Shown: in pieces, positions 9,170 through 19,024 of the stretch
How positions within the stretch are numbered: position 1 is the first letter of the stretch
Layout of the letters: each line of letters opens with the position of its first letter
NCBI GenBank assembly: GCA_000949895.1
Contig: JWIT01000001.1
Span: forward strand, 248,001 to 312,000
From: Agrobacterium arsenijevicii
GTDB taxonomy: Bacteria > Pseudomonadota > Alphaproteobacteria > Rhizobiales > Rhizobiaceae
Direction: 5' to 3'
Length of the DNA: 64,000 bases
Notes under the pieces: generated by a model
Database searches by the model: none
The model's input: only the letters and a program-made list of their open reading frames with translations
Told to the model about the DNA's origin: nothing
Position numbers and translations under genes: made by a program

Positions 9170-10060
9170 TCACCCCCTGAAGCGGAAGAAATCCACGAAA
9201 GCCCTCAGCGCCGGTCTCATCTGCCGGCGCGAGGGATAGTAGATATAAAAACCGTCAAAGGGCGCGCACCAGTCCTCCAGCACACGGATGAGCCTGCCCG
9301 CCCTGATATCGTCCTCGATGCGCTGCTCGAAAACGAAGGCAAGACCTGCCCCGTCGAGTGCCGCCCGGCGGATGAGGCTCTGGTCCGACAGGATGAGCGG
9401 TCCCTGCACATCGACCACCAGCGGCTTGCCGTTCTTCTCCAGTTCCCAGCGGTAGAGAAGACCGCTGGAGAAGCGACGGAGGATGCAGCGGTGCCGCATC
9501 AAATCTCTCGGTTCGCGGGGCGGCGGATTTTCTGCGAAGTAAGACGGCGAGCCGACAATCGCGCCGCGCCATGGGCCACTCGCTTTCACCGCAATCATAT
9601 CCGCTTCGAGATGTTCACCGAGGCGCAAGCCCGCATCGAAACCTTTCGCGACGATATCCTCGAAACGATCATCGGTCGAAATCTCCAGCGAGATATCGGG
9701 ATAAAGCCGGAGGAAATCGCCAAGCCGGGCCACTATAAGATCCTCGGCCGCAAGCCGGGGCAAGGTGATGCGCAACGGACCCGCCGGCCTTCCGCCATGC
9801 TCGGCAAGCGTCTGGATAACCGTATCGATATCGGCAAGAGCCGGCCCCAGCGTTTCAAGCAGCCGCTTGCCCTCCTCCGTCGGCGAAACGCTGCGGGTGG
9901 TGCGGTGAAGCAGGCGCAGGCCAAGGCTTGCCTCCAGTGACGACACCGCATGGCTGACGGCAGAGGGCGCAATGGCGAGCTCGGCGGCGGCCTTGCGAAA
10001 GCTGCGGCCTTCGGCGACGGCGGCGAGGACAGCCAGTTGGGAGAGTTGCACACGGTTCAT
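9170..10060 (-). CDS. LysR-family regulator
   Basis: A 296-residue LysR transcription factor. The helix-turn-helix is at residues 5-60 (QLAVLAAVAEGRSFRKAAAE, then IAPSAVSHAVSSLEASLGL). The effector domain (about 90-290) contains PAGPLRITLPRLAAEDLIV. It is divergent from an aldo/keto reductase gene at 10233. A perfect 7-base dyad abuts its own start codon, suggesting it represses itself and switches the reductase. Members of this subgroup usually sit beside the oxidoreductase they control. ATG 10060 is chosen because upstream codons run straight into the palindrome. Confidence 0.9.
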   Translation of the reverse strand: MNRVQLSQLAVLAAVAEGRSFRKAAAELAIAPSAVSHAVSSLEASLGLRLLHRTTRSVSPTEEGKRLLETLGPALADIDTVIQTLAEHGGRPAGPLRITLPRLAAEDLIVARLGDFLRLYPDISLEISTDDRFEDIVAKGFDAGLRLGEHLEADMIAVKASGPWRGAIVGSPSYFAENPPPREPRDLMRHRCILRRFSSGLLYRWELEKNGKPLVVDVQGPLILSDQSLIRRAALDGAGLAFVFEQRIEDDIRAGRLIRVLEDWCAPFDGFYIYYPSRRQMRPALRAFVDFFRFRG

Positions 10061-10079
10061 TGTTCTAAATGATAGAACA
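10061..10079. promoter_or_regulatory. Probable LysR operator palindrome
   Basis: TGTTCTA-AATGA-TAGAACA is a perfect inverted repeat with 7-base arms, fitting the LysR-type T-N11-A pattern. It is directly upstream of the LysR start codon and 154 bases before the divergent aldo/keto reductase gene. Confidence 0.7.
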
Positions 10080-10232
10080 ACCCACACGGCTTTGCAGCGA
10101 TTATTTTCGCCGCCTTGTGGCGCTATGTTTTGCCCATGCCCGCCCCAGGGCATTTAAGCTTCTTTGACGCATGTCTTTGTCCCAAACCGCTGAACACTTT
10201 CGGGAGACATGCTCCAGTAAAAGGACAGGTAG

Positions 10233-11237
<1,005 letters not shown>

Positions 11238-11242
11238 AAAAC

Positions 11243-11272
11243 AAAAAGCCGCGGCAACCGCCGCGGCTTTTT
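11243..11272. terminator. Bidirectional terminator between aldo/keto reductase and pheT
   Basis: A perfect 12-base stem, AAAAAGCCGCGG/CCGCGGCTTTTT with loop CAACCG. The arms supply T-tracts on both strands, so it can end both the reductase and the pheST transcripts. Confidence 0.88.
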
Positions 11273-11289
11273 CATTCCGTCAGCTGCTT

Positions 11290-13713
11290 TCAGGCCCGCA
11301 GAACGCCGCCCGTCGATTTCTCGACATTGCCGACGATCTTGGCGGTCAGCGCCTCGAAATCCTCATCGGTCAACGTCTTGTCGACCGGCTGGATCTGAAC
11401 CTCGATGGCGACGGACTTGCGGTCTTCCCCAAGCGATGCGCCTTCGAAAATATCAAAGACATTAACGCCGGTGATCAGCTTGCGATCGGCACTCGTCGCG
11501 GCCTTGATGATGGCTCCTGCCTCGACCGACTTGTCGACCACAAATGCGAAGTCGCGCTTGACTGCCTGGAAGGGCGAAAGCTCAAGTGCTGGCTTGGTGC
11601 GGGTCGCCTTCTTCTTCGGCTCCTGCATGGCGTCGAGATAGATCTCGAAACCGCAATAGGCACCGGAAACATCCAGTTCAGACAGCGTCTTCGGGTGGAA
11701 TTCGCCGAAGTAACCGAGCACGACCTTTGGACCCATCTTGATGGTGCCGGAACGGCCGGGATGATACCAGCCGGGGCCGCCGGCCTCGATCTGCACATTG
11801 GCCATGGGCAGGCCGCAGGCTTCGAGCACCGCCAGCGCATCGGCTTTGGCGTCATAGACATCCACCGGCTTGCCCCCGCCCTTCACCGCATTGGACCACA
11901 TGCGACCGCTGCCTGCCAGCGAGGCCGTGCCACGACGCACACCACCGGCAACACGGCGCTGGGCTTCCGGCGTATCGCCCTCATAGGTGCCGGAAACCTC
12001 AAAGATCGCCACGTCGCCATGGCCCTTGTCGGCATTGCGCTGTGCGGCGGTCAGAAGACCGGGCAGCAGCGAAGGCCGCATGTCCGACATGTCGGCTGCA
12101 ATGGGATTGGCGAGCTTCAGCGCGGGCGAACCGCCGCCGAAAAGCTTCGCCTGCGCTTCCGGGATGAAGGACCACGTAACGGCCTCCAGCATGCCGCGGC
12201 TGGCGAGCGCACGGCGCGCGGTGCGGGTGCGGATTTGCAGCGTCGTCAGAATGCGACCGTTGACGGCGCCGAAGCTTTCCAGCGGTTCCGGCTTGATATT
12301 GTCGACGCCATGGATACGCATGACCTCTTCCACCAGATCGGCCTTGCCATCAACATCCGGACGCCAGGATGGCACGGTGACGGAAACCCGCTCGCCCGTT
12401 CCTTCGACACCGAAACCGAGGCCTCTAAGAATGGTGAGGCTCTCTTCGGCCGAGACTTCCAGACCCGTCAGGCGCTTCACTTCCGCCAGCGGAAAATCAA
12501 CGACCTTCGGCTGATGGCCCTTGTAACCGACAACCTTGGCTTCGCCGGCAACGCCGCCGCACAATTCCAGAACCAGTTCGGTGGTGCGTTCCAGACCCGG
12601 AACCATATATTCCGGATCGACGCCGCGCTCGAAGCGATAACGCGCATCGGTGATGATGCCGAGCGAACGGCCGGTCTTGGCGATATTGATCGGATCCCAG
12701 AGAGCTGATTCGATCAGCACGTCGACGGTGTTTTCGTCGCAGCCGGAATGCTCACCGCCCATGATGCCGCCGATCGACTCGAGGCCCTTTTCGTCGGCGA
12801 TGACGACATTGTTCGGGCCGAGCTTGTATTCGCGCTGGTCGAGCGCGAGGATCGTCTCCCCCTCTTTCGCACGGCGAACCGTCAGATCGCCCTTGACCTT
12901 ACCGGCATCGAAGACGTGCATCGGCCGGCCCTGATCGAAAGTCATGTAGTTGGTGATATCAACAAGCGCATTGATGGGGCGCAGGCCGATCGCCATCAGG
13001 CGCTGCTGCATCCACTTCGGGCTCGGGCCGTTCTTTACACCGCGCACGATGCGCAGCGAAAAGCCGGGGCAGAGGGCCGCGTCGTCCAGCTCTAGCTTCA
13101 CAGTGACCGGCGTTGCGCCTTCAATCTTGAAGGACGGCGCAGGCTTTGTCTTCAGCTTGCCGAGACCGGAAGCGGCGAGATCGCGGGCAATGCCATAGAT
13201 CGAGGTGCAGTCCGGGCGGTTGGGCGTGAGATTGATCTCGATGACCGGATCGTCGAGCCCGGCATAGGTGGCGAAGGAGGTGCCAACCGGCGCATCTTCC
13301 GGCAGATCGATGATGCCGTCATGGCTGTCGGAAATGTTCAGCTCCTTTTCGGAGCACATCATGCCGTGGCTTTCGACACCGCGTATTTTTCCAACCGCAA
13401 GCGTGACATCGATGCCCGGAACATACACGCCCGGACGCGCCAGCGCACCAACGAGGCCCGCCCGCGCATTCGGTGCGCCGCAGACGATCTGCACTGGCTT
13501 GCCGTCACCGGCATCCACCATCAGCACCTTGAGGCGGTCGGCCTCGGGATGCTTTTCGGCGGAAACGACCTTGGCGATGACGAAGGGCTTGTAGGCCGCC
13601 TTGTCATCAACATCCTCGACCTCGAGACCGATCGCCGTCAGCCGCTCGCAAATCTCGTCCAGCGTCGCATCCGTTTCGAGATGCTCTTTCAGCCAGGAAA
13701 GAGTGAATTTCAT
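11290..13713 (-). CDS. pheT: Phenylalanyl-tRNA synthetase beta subunit
   Basis: An 807-residue protein that joins PheS in the alpha2-beta2 enzyme charging tRNA-Phe. Visible parts include the N-terminal tRNA-binding OB domain ([19 protein letters not shown], about 45-150), the B3/B4 editing region (about 210-390), the B5 domain, a catalytic-like domain and the C-terminal FDX-ACB tRNA anticodon domain ([19 protein letters not shown]). The ATG follows pheS by 24 bases in the same operon. Length and domain order are normal. Confidence 0.98.
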   Translation of the reverse strand: MKFTLSWLKEHLETDATLDEICERLTAIGLEVEDVDDKAAYKPFVIAKVVSAEKHPEADRLKVLMVDAGDGKPVQIVCGAPNARAGLVGALARPGVYVPGIDVTLAVGKIRGVESHGMMCSEKELNISDSHDGIIDLPEDAPVGTSFATYAGLDDPVIEINLTPNRPDCTSIYGIARDLAASGLGKLKTKPAPSFKIEGATPVTVKLELDDAALCPGFSLRIVRGVKNGPSPKWMQQRLMAIGLRPINALVDITNYMTFDQGRPMHVFDAGKVKGDLTVRRAKEGETILALDQREYKLGPNNVVIADEKGLESIGGIMGGEHSGCDENTVDVLIESALWDPINIAKTGRSLGIITDARYRFERGVDPEYMVPGLERTTELVLELCGGVAGEAKVVGYKGHQPKVVDFPLAEVKRLTGLEVSAEESLTILRGLGFGVEGTGERVSVTVPSWRPDVDGKADLVEEVMRIHGVDNIKPEPLESFGAVNGRILTTLQIRTRTARRALASRGMLEAVTWSFIPEAQAKLFGGGSPALKLANPIAADMSDMRPSLLPGLLTAAQRNADKGHGDVAIFEVSGTYEGDTPEAQRRVAGGVRRGTASLAGSGRMWSNAVKGGGKPVDVYDAKADALAVLEACGLPMANVQIEAGGPGWYHPGRSGTIKMGPKVVLGYFGEFHPKTLSELDVSGAYCGFEIYLDAMQEPKKKATRTKPALELSPFQAVKRDFAFVVDKSVEAGAIIKAATSADRKLITGVNVFDIFEGASLGEDRKSVAIEVQIQPVDKTLTDEDFEALTAKIVGNVEKSTGGVLRA

Positions 13714-13737
13714 GTCTTTGCTCCTTGGCTAACCGGA

Positions 13738-14820
13738 TTAAACGCTCAAACCGCCGAACAGTGTCGGCATGTCGAGCGGGCGGAAGCCGTAGTGGTTCAT
13801 CCAGCGGACATCGGCGTTGAAGAAATCGCGCAGGTCCGGCATGCCGTATTTCAGCATGGCGATGCGGTCGAGGCCCATGCCCCAGGCAAAGCCCTGATAT
13901 TCATCGGGGTCCAGCCCGCCGGCGCGCAGCACATTCGGGTGCACCATGCCGCAGCCGAGGATTTCCATCCAGTCCTTGCCTTCACCGAACTTGACGATGG
14001 GGCCGGAACGATCACACTGGATATCCACCTCGAAGCTCGGCTCCGTGAAGGGGAAGAACGACGGGCGGAAGCGCATGACGACGCTATCGACCTCGAAGAA
14101 GGTTTTGCAGAACTCTTCCAGAATCCAGCGCAGATTGCCGACATGCGCCTTCTTGTCGATGACAAGGCCTTCGACCTGATGGAACATCGGCGAGTGGGTG
14201 GCGTCGGAATCCTGACGGTAGGTCTTGCCGGGAATGACGATACGGATCGGCGGCTTCTGGCTTTCCATGGTGCGGATCTGCACCGGCGAGGTGTGGGTGC
14301 GCAGCACCTTGCGCTCGCCCTTTTCATCCGGCTGGAAGAAGAAGGTGTCGTGCATTTCGCGGGCCGGATGGCCTTCGGGGAAATTCAGCGCCGTGAAGTT
14401 GTAATAGTCGGTCTCGATATCAGGACCTTCGGCGATCGAGAAACCCATATCCGCGAAGATCGCGGTAATTTCGTCGACGATCTGGCTGATGGGATGAATG
14501 CGGCCGCGCTCGGCCGGAGACTGGCGGACCGGCAGGCTGACATCCAGCGTTTCCGCCTTCAGACGGGCGGCAATTGCAGCATCCTTCAGGCCGCTCTTGC
14601 GTTCACCGATCAGGTCGGTGATTTCGGTCTTCAGCTGGTTGATGGCAGCGCCACGGGTCTGACGCTCTTCCGGCGTCATTGTTCCAAGCGTCTTCAGAAG
14701 CTCCGAAACCGAGCCCTTCTTGCCAAGCGCGGAGACACGCACAGCTTCGATGGCCGGCTCATCGGCAGCGGCGGCGATCTCCGACATCAATTGCGATTTC
14801 AAGGTATCAAGTTCAGTCAT
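13738..14820 (-). CDS. pheS: Phenylalanyl-tRNA synthetase alpha subunit
   Basis: A 360-residue class II synthetase subunit holding the active site. The N-terminal coiled coil (about 1-90) is followed by the catalytic domain: class II motif 2 near [12 protein letters not shown] and motif 3 in [14 protein letters not shown]. The phenylalanine pocket region is near [19 protein letters not shown] 14820 lies inside the last codons of the kinase-like gene upstream (8-base overlap), so its translation may be coupled to that gene. No phe leader-peptide attenuator is visible in front of it. Confidence 0.98.
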   Translation of the reverse strand: MTELDTLKSQLMSEIAAAADEPAIEAVRVSALGKKGSVSELLKTLGTMTPEERQTRGAAINQLKTEITDLIGERKSGLKDAAIAARLKAETLDVSLPVRQSPAERGRIHPISQIVDEITAIFADMGFSIAEGPDIETDYYNFTALNFPEGHPAREMHDTFFFQPDEKGERKVLRTHTSPVQIRTMESQKPPIRIVIPGKTYRQDSDATHSPMFHQVEGLVIDKKAHVGNLRWILEEFCKTFFEVDSVVMRFRPSFFPFTEPSFEVDIQCDRSGPIVKFGEGKDWMEILGCGMVHPNVLRAGGLDPDEYQGFAWGMGLDRIAMLKYGMPDLRDFFNADVRWMNHYGFRPLDMPTLFGGLSV

Positions 14821-15691
14821 CTTTTCCTGCCTTGCCGGTTGTTCTAACAACGGCTTCGGGGTTCACAGCATTCATCAGATAGTCGGTCGCCATGATAAAG
14901 CGTCGCAGATCACTACCCATCCGCACGCGCCCGATCAACCGGGCAAGCGGTAAAAATCGCCCCAGAATGCCGATCAGGCGGCACAATTCTTCAAGCGCCC
15001 GCGGCGGGGCGTTTTCGCGCCAGCGGGCAAAGGCGGCGTCGCAGGTTTTTGGCGCATCGCAGGCGCGGGTCGCGACCTGCAGAAACAGCAGCCAGATATC
15101 CCGCGCCTGCGCCGTTTCAAGCGGCATGACCTCCTGCGGGCGCTCCTCGAAGTCCATGAAGCCGATACGTCCGTTCTGGAGGAAAAAATCACGCACATGC
15201 GGTCGCCCGTGGCAAAGACCCGCCGCATGCAACTCGCCAAGCGCTTCGGCGGATTTCACCAGCAGGGCATCGTGCTCCACAGGCGTCGCGGCCTTCATCG
15301 CGTCCATGCGCTCCATCACGGTCGGGCCGACGTCTCCCAAAACGACCGCCGTGAGGGAGGAATAGATGACGGGCGGAACGGGAAAACCCCGGACCTTGAA
15401 GACCTCAAGCGTTTCGAGTTCGCGGCGCATCAGACCGGCGCCATCAAGCCGAGGCGAAGGCCGCATGAAGGTATAGGGGAGCAGCTTGGCGAGAGGGGTC
15501 TGCAGTTTCAACCACCAGGACGGCGTTTCCGTGCCCTGACGCTTGATCCAGACCGTCGTTGTGGAAAGCTCGAGTTTCTGCACGCGGCGATCACTCTTCA
15601 GCAATACCCGCATCAGAGCTGCGATATCGCCATCTTCGAGATGAACGTGGAAACCCTTCGCTTTTTCCGCCTCACTTGCGGCAACCAGCAT
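14813..15691 (-). CDS. Protein/LPS-kinase-like (RIO/WaaP-like fold) overlapping pheS
   Basis: A 292-residue protein resembling the lipopolysaccharide core kinases and Bud32/RIO-like kinases. The catalytic-loop-like sequence [18 protein letters not shown] (about 165-182) and the metal-binding MDFEERP replace the HRD and DFG of ordinary kinases. The N-terminal half has the expected beta-rich part ([13 protein letters not shown]). Members phosphorylate LPS core sugars or act as atypical kinases; the substrate here is unknown. It starts at ATG 15691 after a G-rich ribosome site. Its stop overlaps the pheS start by 8 bases, while rplT upstream is separated by a terminator, so it heads the pheST operon. 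Confidence 0.65.
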   Translation of the reverse strand: MLVAASEAEKAKGFHVHLEDGDIAALMRVLLKSDRRVQKLELSTTTVWIKRQGTETPSWWLKLQTPLAKLLPYTFMRPSPRLDGAGLMRRELETLEVFKVRGFPVPPVIYSSLTAVVLGDVGPTVMERMDAMKAATPVEHDALLVKSAEALGELHAAGLCHGRPHVRDFFLQNGRIGFMDFEERPQEVMPLETAQARDIWLLFLQVATRACDAPKTCDAAFARWRENAPPRALEELCRLIGILGRFLPLARLIGRVRMGSDLRRFIMATDYLMNAVNPEAVVRTTGKAGKDD

Positions 15692-15812
15692 TTTTCGCCC
15701 CCCTGAAGCCTGCCTGGCCGAGACCCGGCCAGATGCCCTACCCTTTTGCTTTCGCCAGCCCGGACACAAAACAATGCGCGTTTTTGTTCGACTGCCGTGA
15801 ATTTCAAAAAGA

Positions 15813-15842
15813 AAACCCGCGCCGGAGGACCGGCGCGGGTTT
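15813..15842 (-). terminator. Terminator of the infC-rpmI-rplT operon
   Basis: A perfect 13-base stem AAACCCGCGCCGG/CCGGCGCGGGTTT with a 4-base loop, followed on the minus strand by TCTTTTTG. It lies 31 bases past the rplT stop and separates the ribosomal operon from the kinase-pheST operon. Confidence 0.88.
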
Positions 15843-15872
15843 CAAATGAACAACAGATTGTCCGCGCCGTAA

Positions 15873-16277
15873 TTACTTTACAGCGGTTTCAAACTCGTTG
15901 GTCGTACCAGCATCCTTGAGGTACTCAAGAGACTTCTTCGCCGTCTCGATGAGTACGCCGAATGCTGCCGGCTCATGGATAGCCATGTCGGACAGAACCT
16001 TGCGGTCAACTTCGATGCCAGCCTTGTTCAGGCCGTCGATGAAGCGGCCGTAGGTCAGGCCGAATTCGCGAACAGCAGCGTTGATACGCTGGATCCACAG
16101 AGCGCGGAAGTTGCGCTTGTTGACCTTGCGGTCGCGGTAAGCGTACTGCTTGGAACGATCCACAGCAGCCTTAGCTGCGCGGATGGTGTTCTTGCGGCGG
16201 CCGTAGAAGCCCTTGGCTGCCTTGAGTGTCTTGGTGTGCTTGGCGCGGGAAGTTACGCCACGTTTTACGCGTGCCAT
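15873..16277 (-). CDS. rplT: Ribosomal protein L20
   Basis: A 134-residue basic protein of the large subunit, needed early in 50S assembly; it binds 23S rRNA. It starts [19 protein letters not shown], with the unstructured basic N-terminal arm, followed by the globular C-terminal part ([20 protein letters not shown]). In many bacteria L20 also represses its own operon. Spaced 40 bases after rpmI with a purine-rich ribosome site. Length is slightly over the usual 117-119 because of a C-terminal extension common in alphaproteobacteria. Confidence 0.98.
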   Translation of the reverse strand: MARVKRGVTSRAKHTKTLKAAKGFYGRRKNTIRAAKAAVDRSKQYAYRDRKVNKRNFRALWIQRINAAVREFGLTYGRFIDGLNKAGIEVDRKVLSDMAIHEPAAFGVLIETAKKSLEYLKDAGTTNEFETAVK

Positions 16278-16317
16278 GTCATGATCTCCTTAAAGTGTCC
16301 AAAAGTGCGGAAAAGTC

Positions 16318-16521
16318 TCAGAGACCGTTCGGCAGGTAGTTCTTGACGACTTTTTTGCCGTCAGCTTCGGCGAGAACCATGGTTCCACGCGCGTCGCGAA
16401 TGAACTTGTTGGTACGCTTGATCATGCCGTGGCGCTTACCGGCGGCGGCTGCAACAACCTTACCGGTAGCGGTGATCTTGAACCGCTTTTTTGCAGCGGA
16501 CTTCGTCTTCATCTTGGGCAT
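16318..16521 (-). CDS. rpmI: Ribosomal protein L35
   Basis: A 67-residue basic large-subunit protein. It starts [20 protein letters not shown] and has the conserved [18 protein letters not shown] centre. It sits between infC (194 bases upstream) and rplT (40 bases downstream) on the same strand, the universal infC-rpmI-rplT order. Confidence 0.98.
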   Translation of the reverse strand: MPKMKTKSAAKKRFKITATGKVVAAAAGKRHGMIKRTNKFIRDARGTMVLAEADGKKVVKNYLPNGL

Positions 16522-16646
16522 TTTGCTACTCCGTTTTTTTGTATCGAAACAGGCAGACGAGGCCTATTTCAAGCTATTCAGGAACGGCCTCGGCATGCCC
16601 TGCCGGACCGTTCGGACGCGCGCTTATAACCGCAGTCGGCTAAAAG

Positions 16647-16676
16647 CGCAACGGGGAATACGAACTTCCCCTTGCG
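16647..16676 (-). promoter_or_regulatory. Candidate attenuator hairpin between infC and rpmI
   Basis: Inner stem GGGGAA (16653-16658)/TTCCCC (16666-16671), extended by CGCAA/TTGCG around one bulged base. On the minus strand CTTTTAG follows directly, so it looks like a modest intrinsic terminator or attenuator. It could lower rpmI-rplT expression relative to infC or be the site of L20 or IF3 feedback. Function is inferred. Confidence 0.4.
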
Positions 16677-16715
16677 GTGGTGCTTTATGCCGCCTGGGCG
16701 GCCTGCGCGAAAGAG

Positions 16716-17252
16716 TTATTTCGGCGCGAGAACCATCATCATCTGACGGCCTTCCAGCTTCGGTTCGGCTTCAACCTTGGCAATCGCCTGGGTATCTTCC
16801 TTCACCTGGAGGAGAAGCTTCATGCCGAGTTCCTGGTGGGCCATTTCGCGGCCACGGAACTTCAGCGTTACCTTCACCTTGTCACCTTCGTCAAAGAAGC
16901 GGTTCATCGCCTTCATCTTCACGTCATAGTCATGCGTGTCGATGTTGGGGCGCATCTTGATTTCCTTGACCTCGACGATCTTCTGTTTCTTGCGCGCTTC
17001 AGCGGCTTTTTTCTGGGTCGAGTATTTAAGCTTGCCGAGATCGAGGATCTTGCATACCGGCGGCTCAGCGTTCGGCGAAATCTCAACGAGATCGAGACCG
17101 GCGTCCTCCGCCATTTTCAAAGCCTGGTCCGTCGGCATGCTACCGAGGTTCTGGCCCTCTTCATCAATAAGCTGAACTCTGGGAACCCGAATTTCCCGGT
17201 TGGAGCGCGGGCCCTCCTTGACGGGGGCATCGGCTTTGAAAGGTCTGCGAAT
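16716..17252 (-). CDS. infC: Translation initiation factor IF-3 with ATT start
   Basis: A 178-residue factor that binds the 30S subunit, keeps subunits apart and checks the start codon and initiator tRNA. The first in-frame ATG (17138) is far too late: it would remove the conserved N-terminal domain. Reading back, the frame gives [11 protein letters not shown], then [18 protein letters not shown], starting at ATT 17252 with AGGAG about 9 bases upstream. An AUU-type start is the classic infC feature and lets IF-3 repress its own synthesis. The C-terminal domain has [15 protein letters not shown]. First gene of the ribosomal operon. Confidence 0.96.
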   Translation of the reverse strand: MRRPFKADAPVKEGPRSNREIRVPRVQLIDEEGQNLGSMPTDQALKMAEDAGLDLVEISPNAEPPVCKILDLGKLKYSTQKKAAEARKKQKIVEVKEIKMRPNIDTHDYDVKMKAMNRFFDEGDKVKVTLKFRGREMAHQELGMKLLLQVKEDTQAIAKVEAEPKLEGRQMMMVLAPK

Positions 17253-17320
17253 GGTCGTATTCTCCTGATCTGTTTCTGGATCACGTCGGCAAAAAACAGC
17301 TTGTTTGGTACAAGCGGCGG

Positions 17321-17349
17321 AAATGTCGTTATTGCCGTGGCGAAGTCAA
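17321..17349 (-). promoter_or_regulatory. Candidate sigma-70 promoter for infC
   Basis: On the minus strand TTGACT (plus 17344-17349) is followed after 17 bases by ACATTT (17321-17326), about 69 bases before the ATT start of infC. The -35 is good and the -10 weak, as is common in rhizobia. Predicted only. Confidence 0.4.
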
Positions 17350-17439
17350 TAGCATATCTGCCCGAAAAGATCACCTCTTGCCACGGTTTTTGCAAATACG
17401 CCGCCTTTGTCGCGCGAAATTCAGGAGAATTGCATATAC

Positions 17440-18228
17440 ATGACCGAACAAGCCGCTGAATTCCTGCGCATAGGCGCAGGCGCCGACGCCCGCGACATCG
17501 CTTTCCTCCATCGCCGCGCGACGTCGCGAGAAGACGCGCCCACGCTCGTCTGGCTCGGCGGTTATCGTTCCGACATGACGGGAACCAAGGCGGTGGAACT
17601 CGACCGCTTCGCGGCGGAAAACAGCCTTGCCTGCCTGCGGCTCGATTATTCCGGCCACGGCGCTTCCGGCGGCGACTTCAGGAAGGGCACGATCTCCAGA
17701 TGGCTGGAAGAGGCGCTTGGCGTCGTGTGCGAAAAGGCACCGTCGCGCGTCGTCCTCATCGGTTCGTCGATGGGCGGGTGGATTGCGCTGCGCATGGTCG
17801 AGGAACTGCGCAAGGCTGGCGGCGCGTTATCGGTCGCCGGTCTGGTCCTCATTGCGCCCGCACCCGATTTCACCGCGGAGCTGATAGAGCCCAGCCTGAC
17901 GGAGGCGGAAAAGCGGTCGCTTGAGGAGAAGGGTTATTTCGAGGAACATTCGGAATACAGCCCCGAACCGAACATCTTCACCCGCGCGCTAATGGAAGAC
18001 GGACAGCAGAACCGCGTCCTCACCGGCATCATCACCACGGGCTGCCCGGTTCACATCCTGCAGGGTATGCGCGATCCCGATGTTCCCTATCAACATGCGC
18101 TGAAGCTCCTCGAACATCTTCCCGCCGATGACGTCGTCCTGACGCTGATCCGCGACGGCGACCACCGGCTTTCCCGGACGCAGGATATCGACAGGATGCT
18201 GGCTGCGGTCAAAGCCCTTGCTACATAG
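17440..18228 (+). CDS. Alpha/beta hydrolase (ABHD10-like serine esterase)
   Basis: A 262-residue cytoplasmic hydrolase. The nucleophile elbow is GSSMGGWIAL (Ser near 112), the acid is probably the Asp in GMRDPDVPYQ, and the His is in DGDHRLSR near the C-terminus. The early segment LVWLGGYRSDMTGTKA supplies the oxyanion hole and resembles ABHD10-type acyl-thioesterases and carboxylesterases. The natural substrate is unknown. ATG 17440 is preferred, with AGGAG 13 bases upstream. Divergent from infC and not obviously part of an operon. Confidence 0.85.
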   Translation: MTEQAAEFLRIGAGADARDIAFLHRRATSREDAPTLVWLGGYRSDMTGTKAVELDRFAAENSLACLRLDYSGHGASGGDFRKGTISRWLEEALGVVCEKAPSRVVLIGSSMGGWIALRMVEELRKAGGALSVAGLVLIAPAPDFTAELIEPSLTEAEKRSLEEKGYFEEHSEYSPEPNIFTRALMEDGQQNRVLTGIITTGCPVHILQGMRDPDVPYQHALKLLEHLPADDVVLTLIRDGDHRLSRTQDIDRMLAAVKALAT

Positions 18229-18245
18229 GCATTTGCGCAACGCTC

Positions 18246-18328
18246 TTAACCATATTTAACGAGTCTTGCGCACCACCGATGGCTAGTGATTGACTCCTGA
18301 CCCCTAACCCTCTTAACTTTTCGTTAAG
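18246..18328. promoter_or_regulatory. CtrA-like motifs upstream of the transglutaminase-like gene
   Basis: TTAA-N7-TTAAG (18313-18328, nearly the CtrA consensus TTAA-N7-TTAAC) and a second pair TTAACC/TTAAC with spacing 6 (18246-18260). Two GANTC methylation sites lie between them (GAGTC 18261-18265, GACTC about 18292). The combination resembles cell-cycle-controlled promoters of alphaproteobacteria. Confidence 0.4.
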
Positions 18329-18346
18329 AATTAAGGGACGGGTTTC

Positions 18347-18961
18347 ATGATGAACGCACCGCTGGCGCGTGCGCTGCTGTTTGCAGTTGCCGCCGGGCTA
18401 ATGACTGCTGCTTCCGCCGTGGCGGAAACCAAAGGAAGCCCTTCCATGGTGACGGGCGGGATCACATCCCAGCCGATTGGCCATTATGAGTTCTGTCAGA
18501 AATATGCGAGCGAGTGCGACATTCGCAGCAAGATGACGCCGCCGCCGCGCGTCACCGAGTACGGCTGGGGTGTGGTTCACGAGATCAACACCTCCGTCAA
18601 CACCACGATCGTCGCCATGACCGACATGGAAATCTACGGCAAGGAAGAGGTCTGGGAATATCCCAAGACCGCCGGCGATTGTGAGGATTTCGTGCTGCTG
18701 AAGCGCAAGAAGTTGATCGAGCGCGGGTTTTCCGTGGCCGATCTGCTGATCACCGTCGTGCGCAAGCCTGATGGCGAAGGTCATGCCGTGCTGACGCTCC
18801 GCACCACCGATGGCGATTATATTCTCGACAATCTCACCGACGACGTGAAGCTCTGGACCGACACCAACTACACCTATCTGAAGCGGCAGGCGTCCTTCAA
18901 TACGGGTCGCTGGGTCTCCATCGAGGATGGCCGCGACGTTCTGGTTGGCGCATTGCGCTGA
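18347..18961 (+). CDS. Secreted transglutaminase-like cysteine peptidase (BTLCP family)
   Basis: A 204-residue protein with a signal peptide (about 1-26, cleavage after ASAVA) and a transglutaminase-like fold. The catalytic Cys is in TAGDCEDFVLLKRK, His in GEGHAVLTLRT and Asp in DGDYILDN, the usual triad of this alphaproteobacterial family. It is likely periplasmic. Members are found beside surface-adhesion or LapG-like systems, but no such partner is nearby, so its target protein is unknown. The upstream region carries CtrA-like sites. A strong terminator follows directly, so it is a single-gene unit. Confidence 0.85.
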   Translation: MMNAPLARALLFAVAAGLMTAASAVAETKGSPSMVTGGITSQPIGHYEFCQKYASECDIRSKMTPPPRVTEYGWGVVHEINTSVNTTIVAMTDMEIYGKEEVWEYPKTAGDCEDFVLLKRKKLIERGFSVADLLITVVRKPDGEGHAVLTLRTTDGDYILDNLTDDVKLWTDTNYTYLKRQASFNTGRWVSIEDGRDVLVGALR

Positions 18962-18986
18962 TCAACAAAGATTATAGGCACAATGT

Positions 18987-19018
18987 AAAAAGCCCGCAGC
19001 AAACGCTGCGGGCTTTTT
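18987..19018. terminator. Bidirectional terminator
   Basis: A perfect 14-base stem AAAAAGCCCGCAGC/GCTGCGGGCTTTTT with loop AAAC. It ends both the transglutaminase-like gene (plus) and mbfA (minus). Confidence 0.9.
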
Positions 19019-19024
19019 TATTCA

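Noticed and set aside
13321-14847. 508-codon open frame on the plus strand across pheS and pheT
   Set aside because: It is the antisense of highly conserved synthetase genes; its translation is rich in His/Arg/Ala with no domain, and GC-rich codon use opens such frames.
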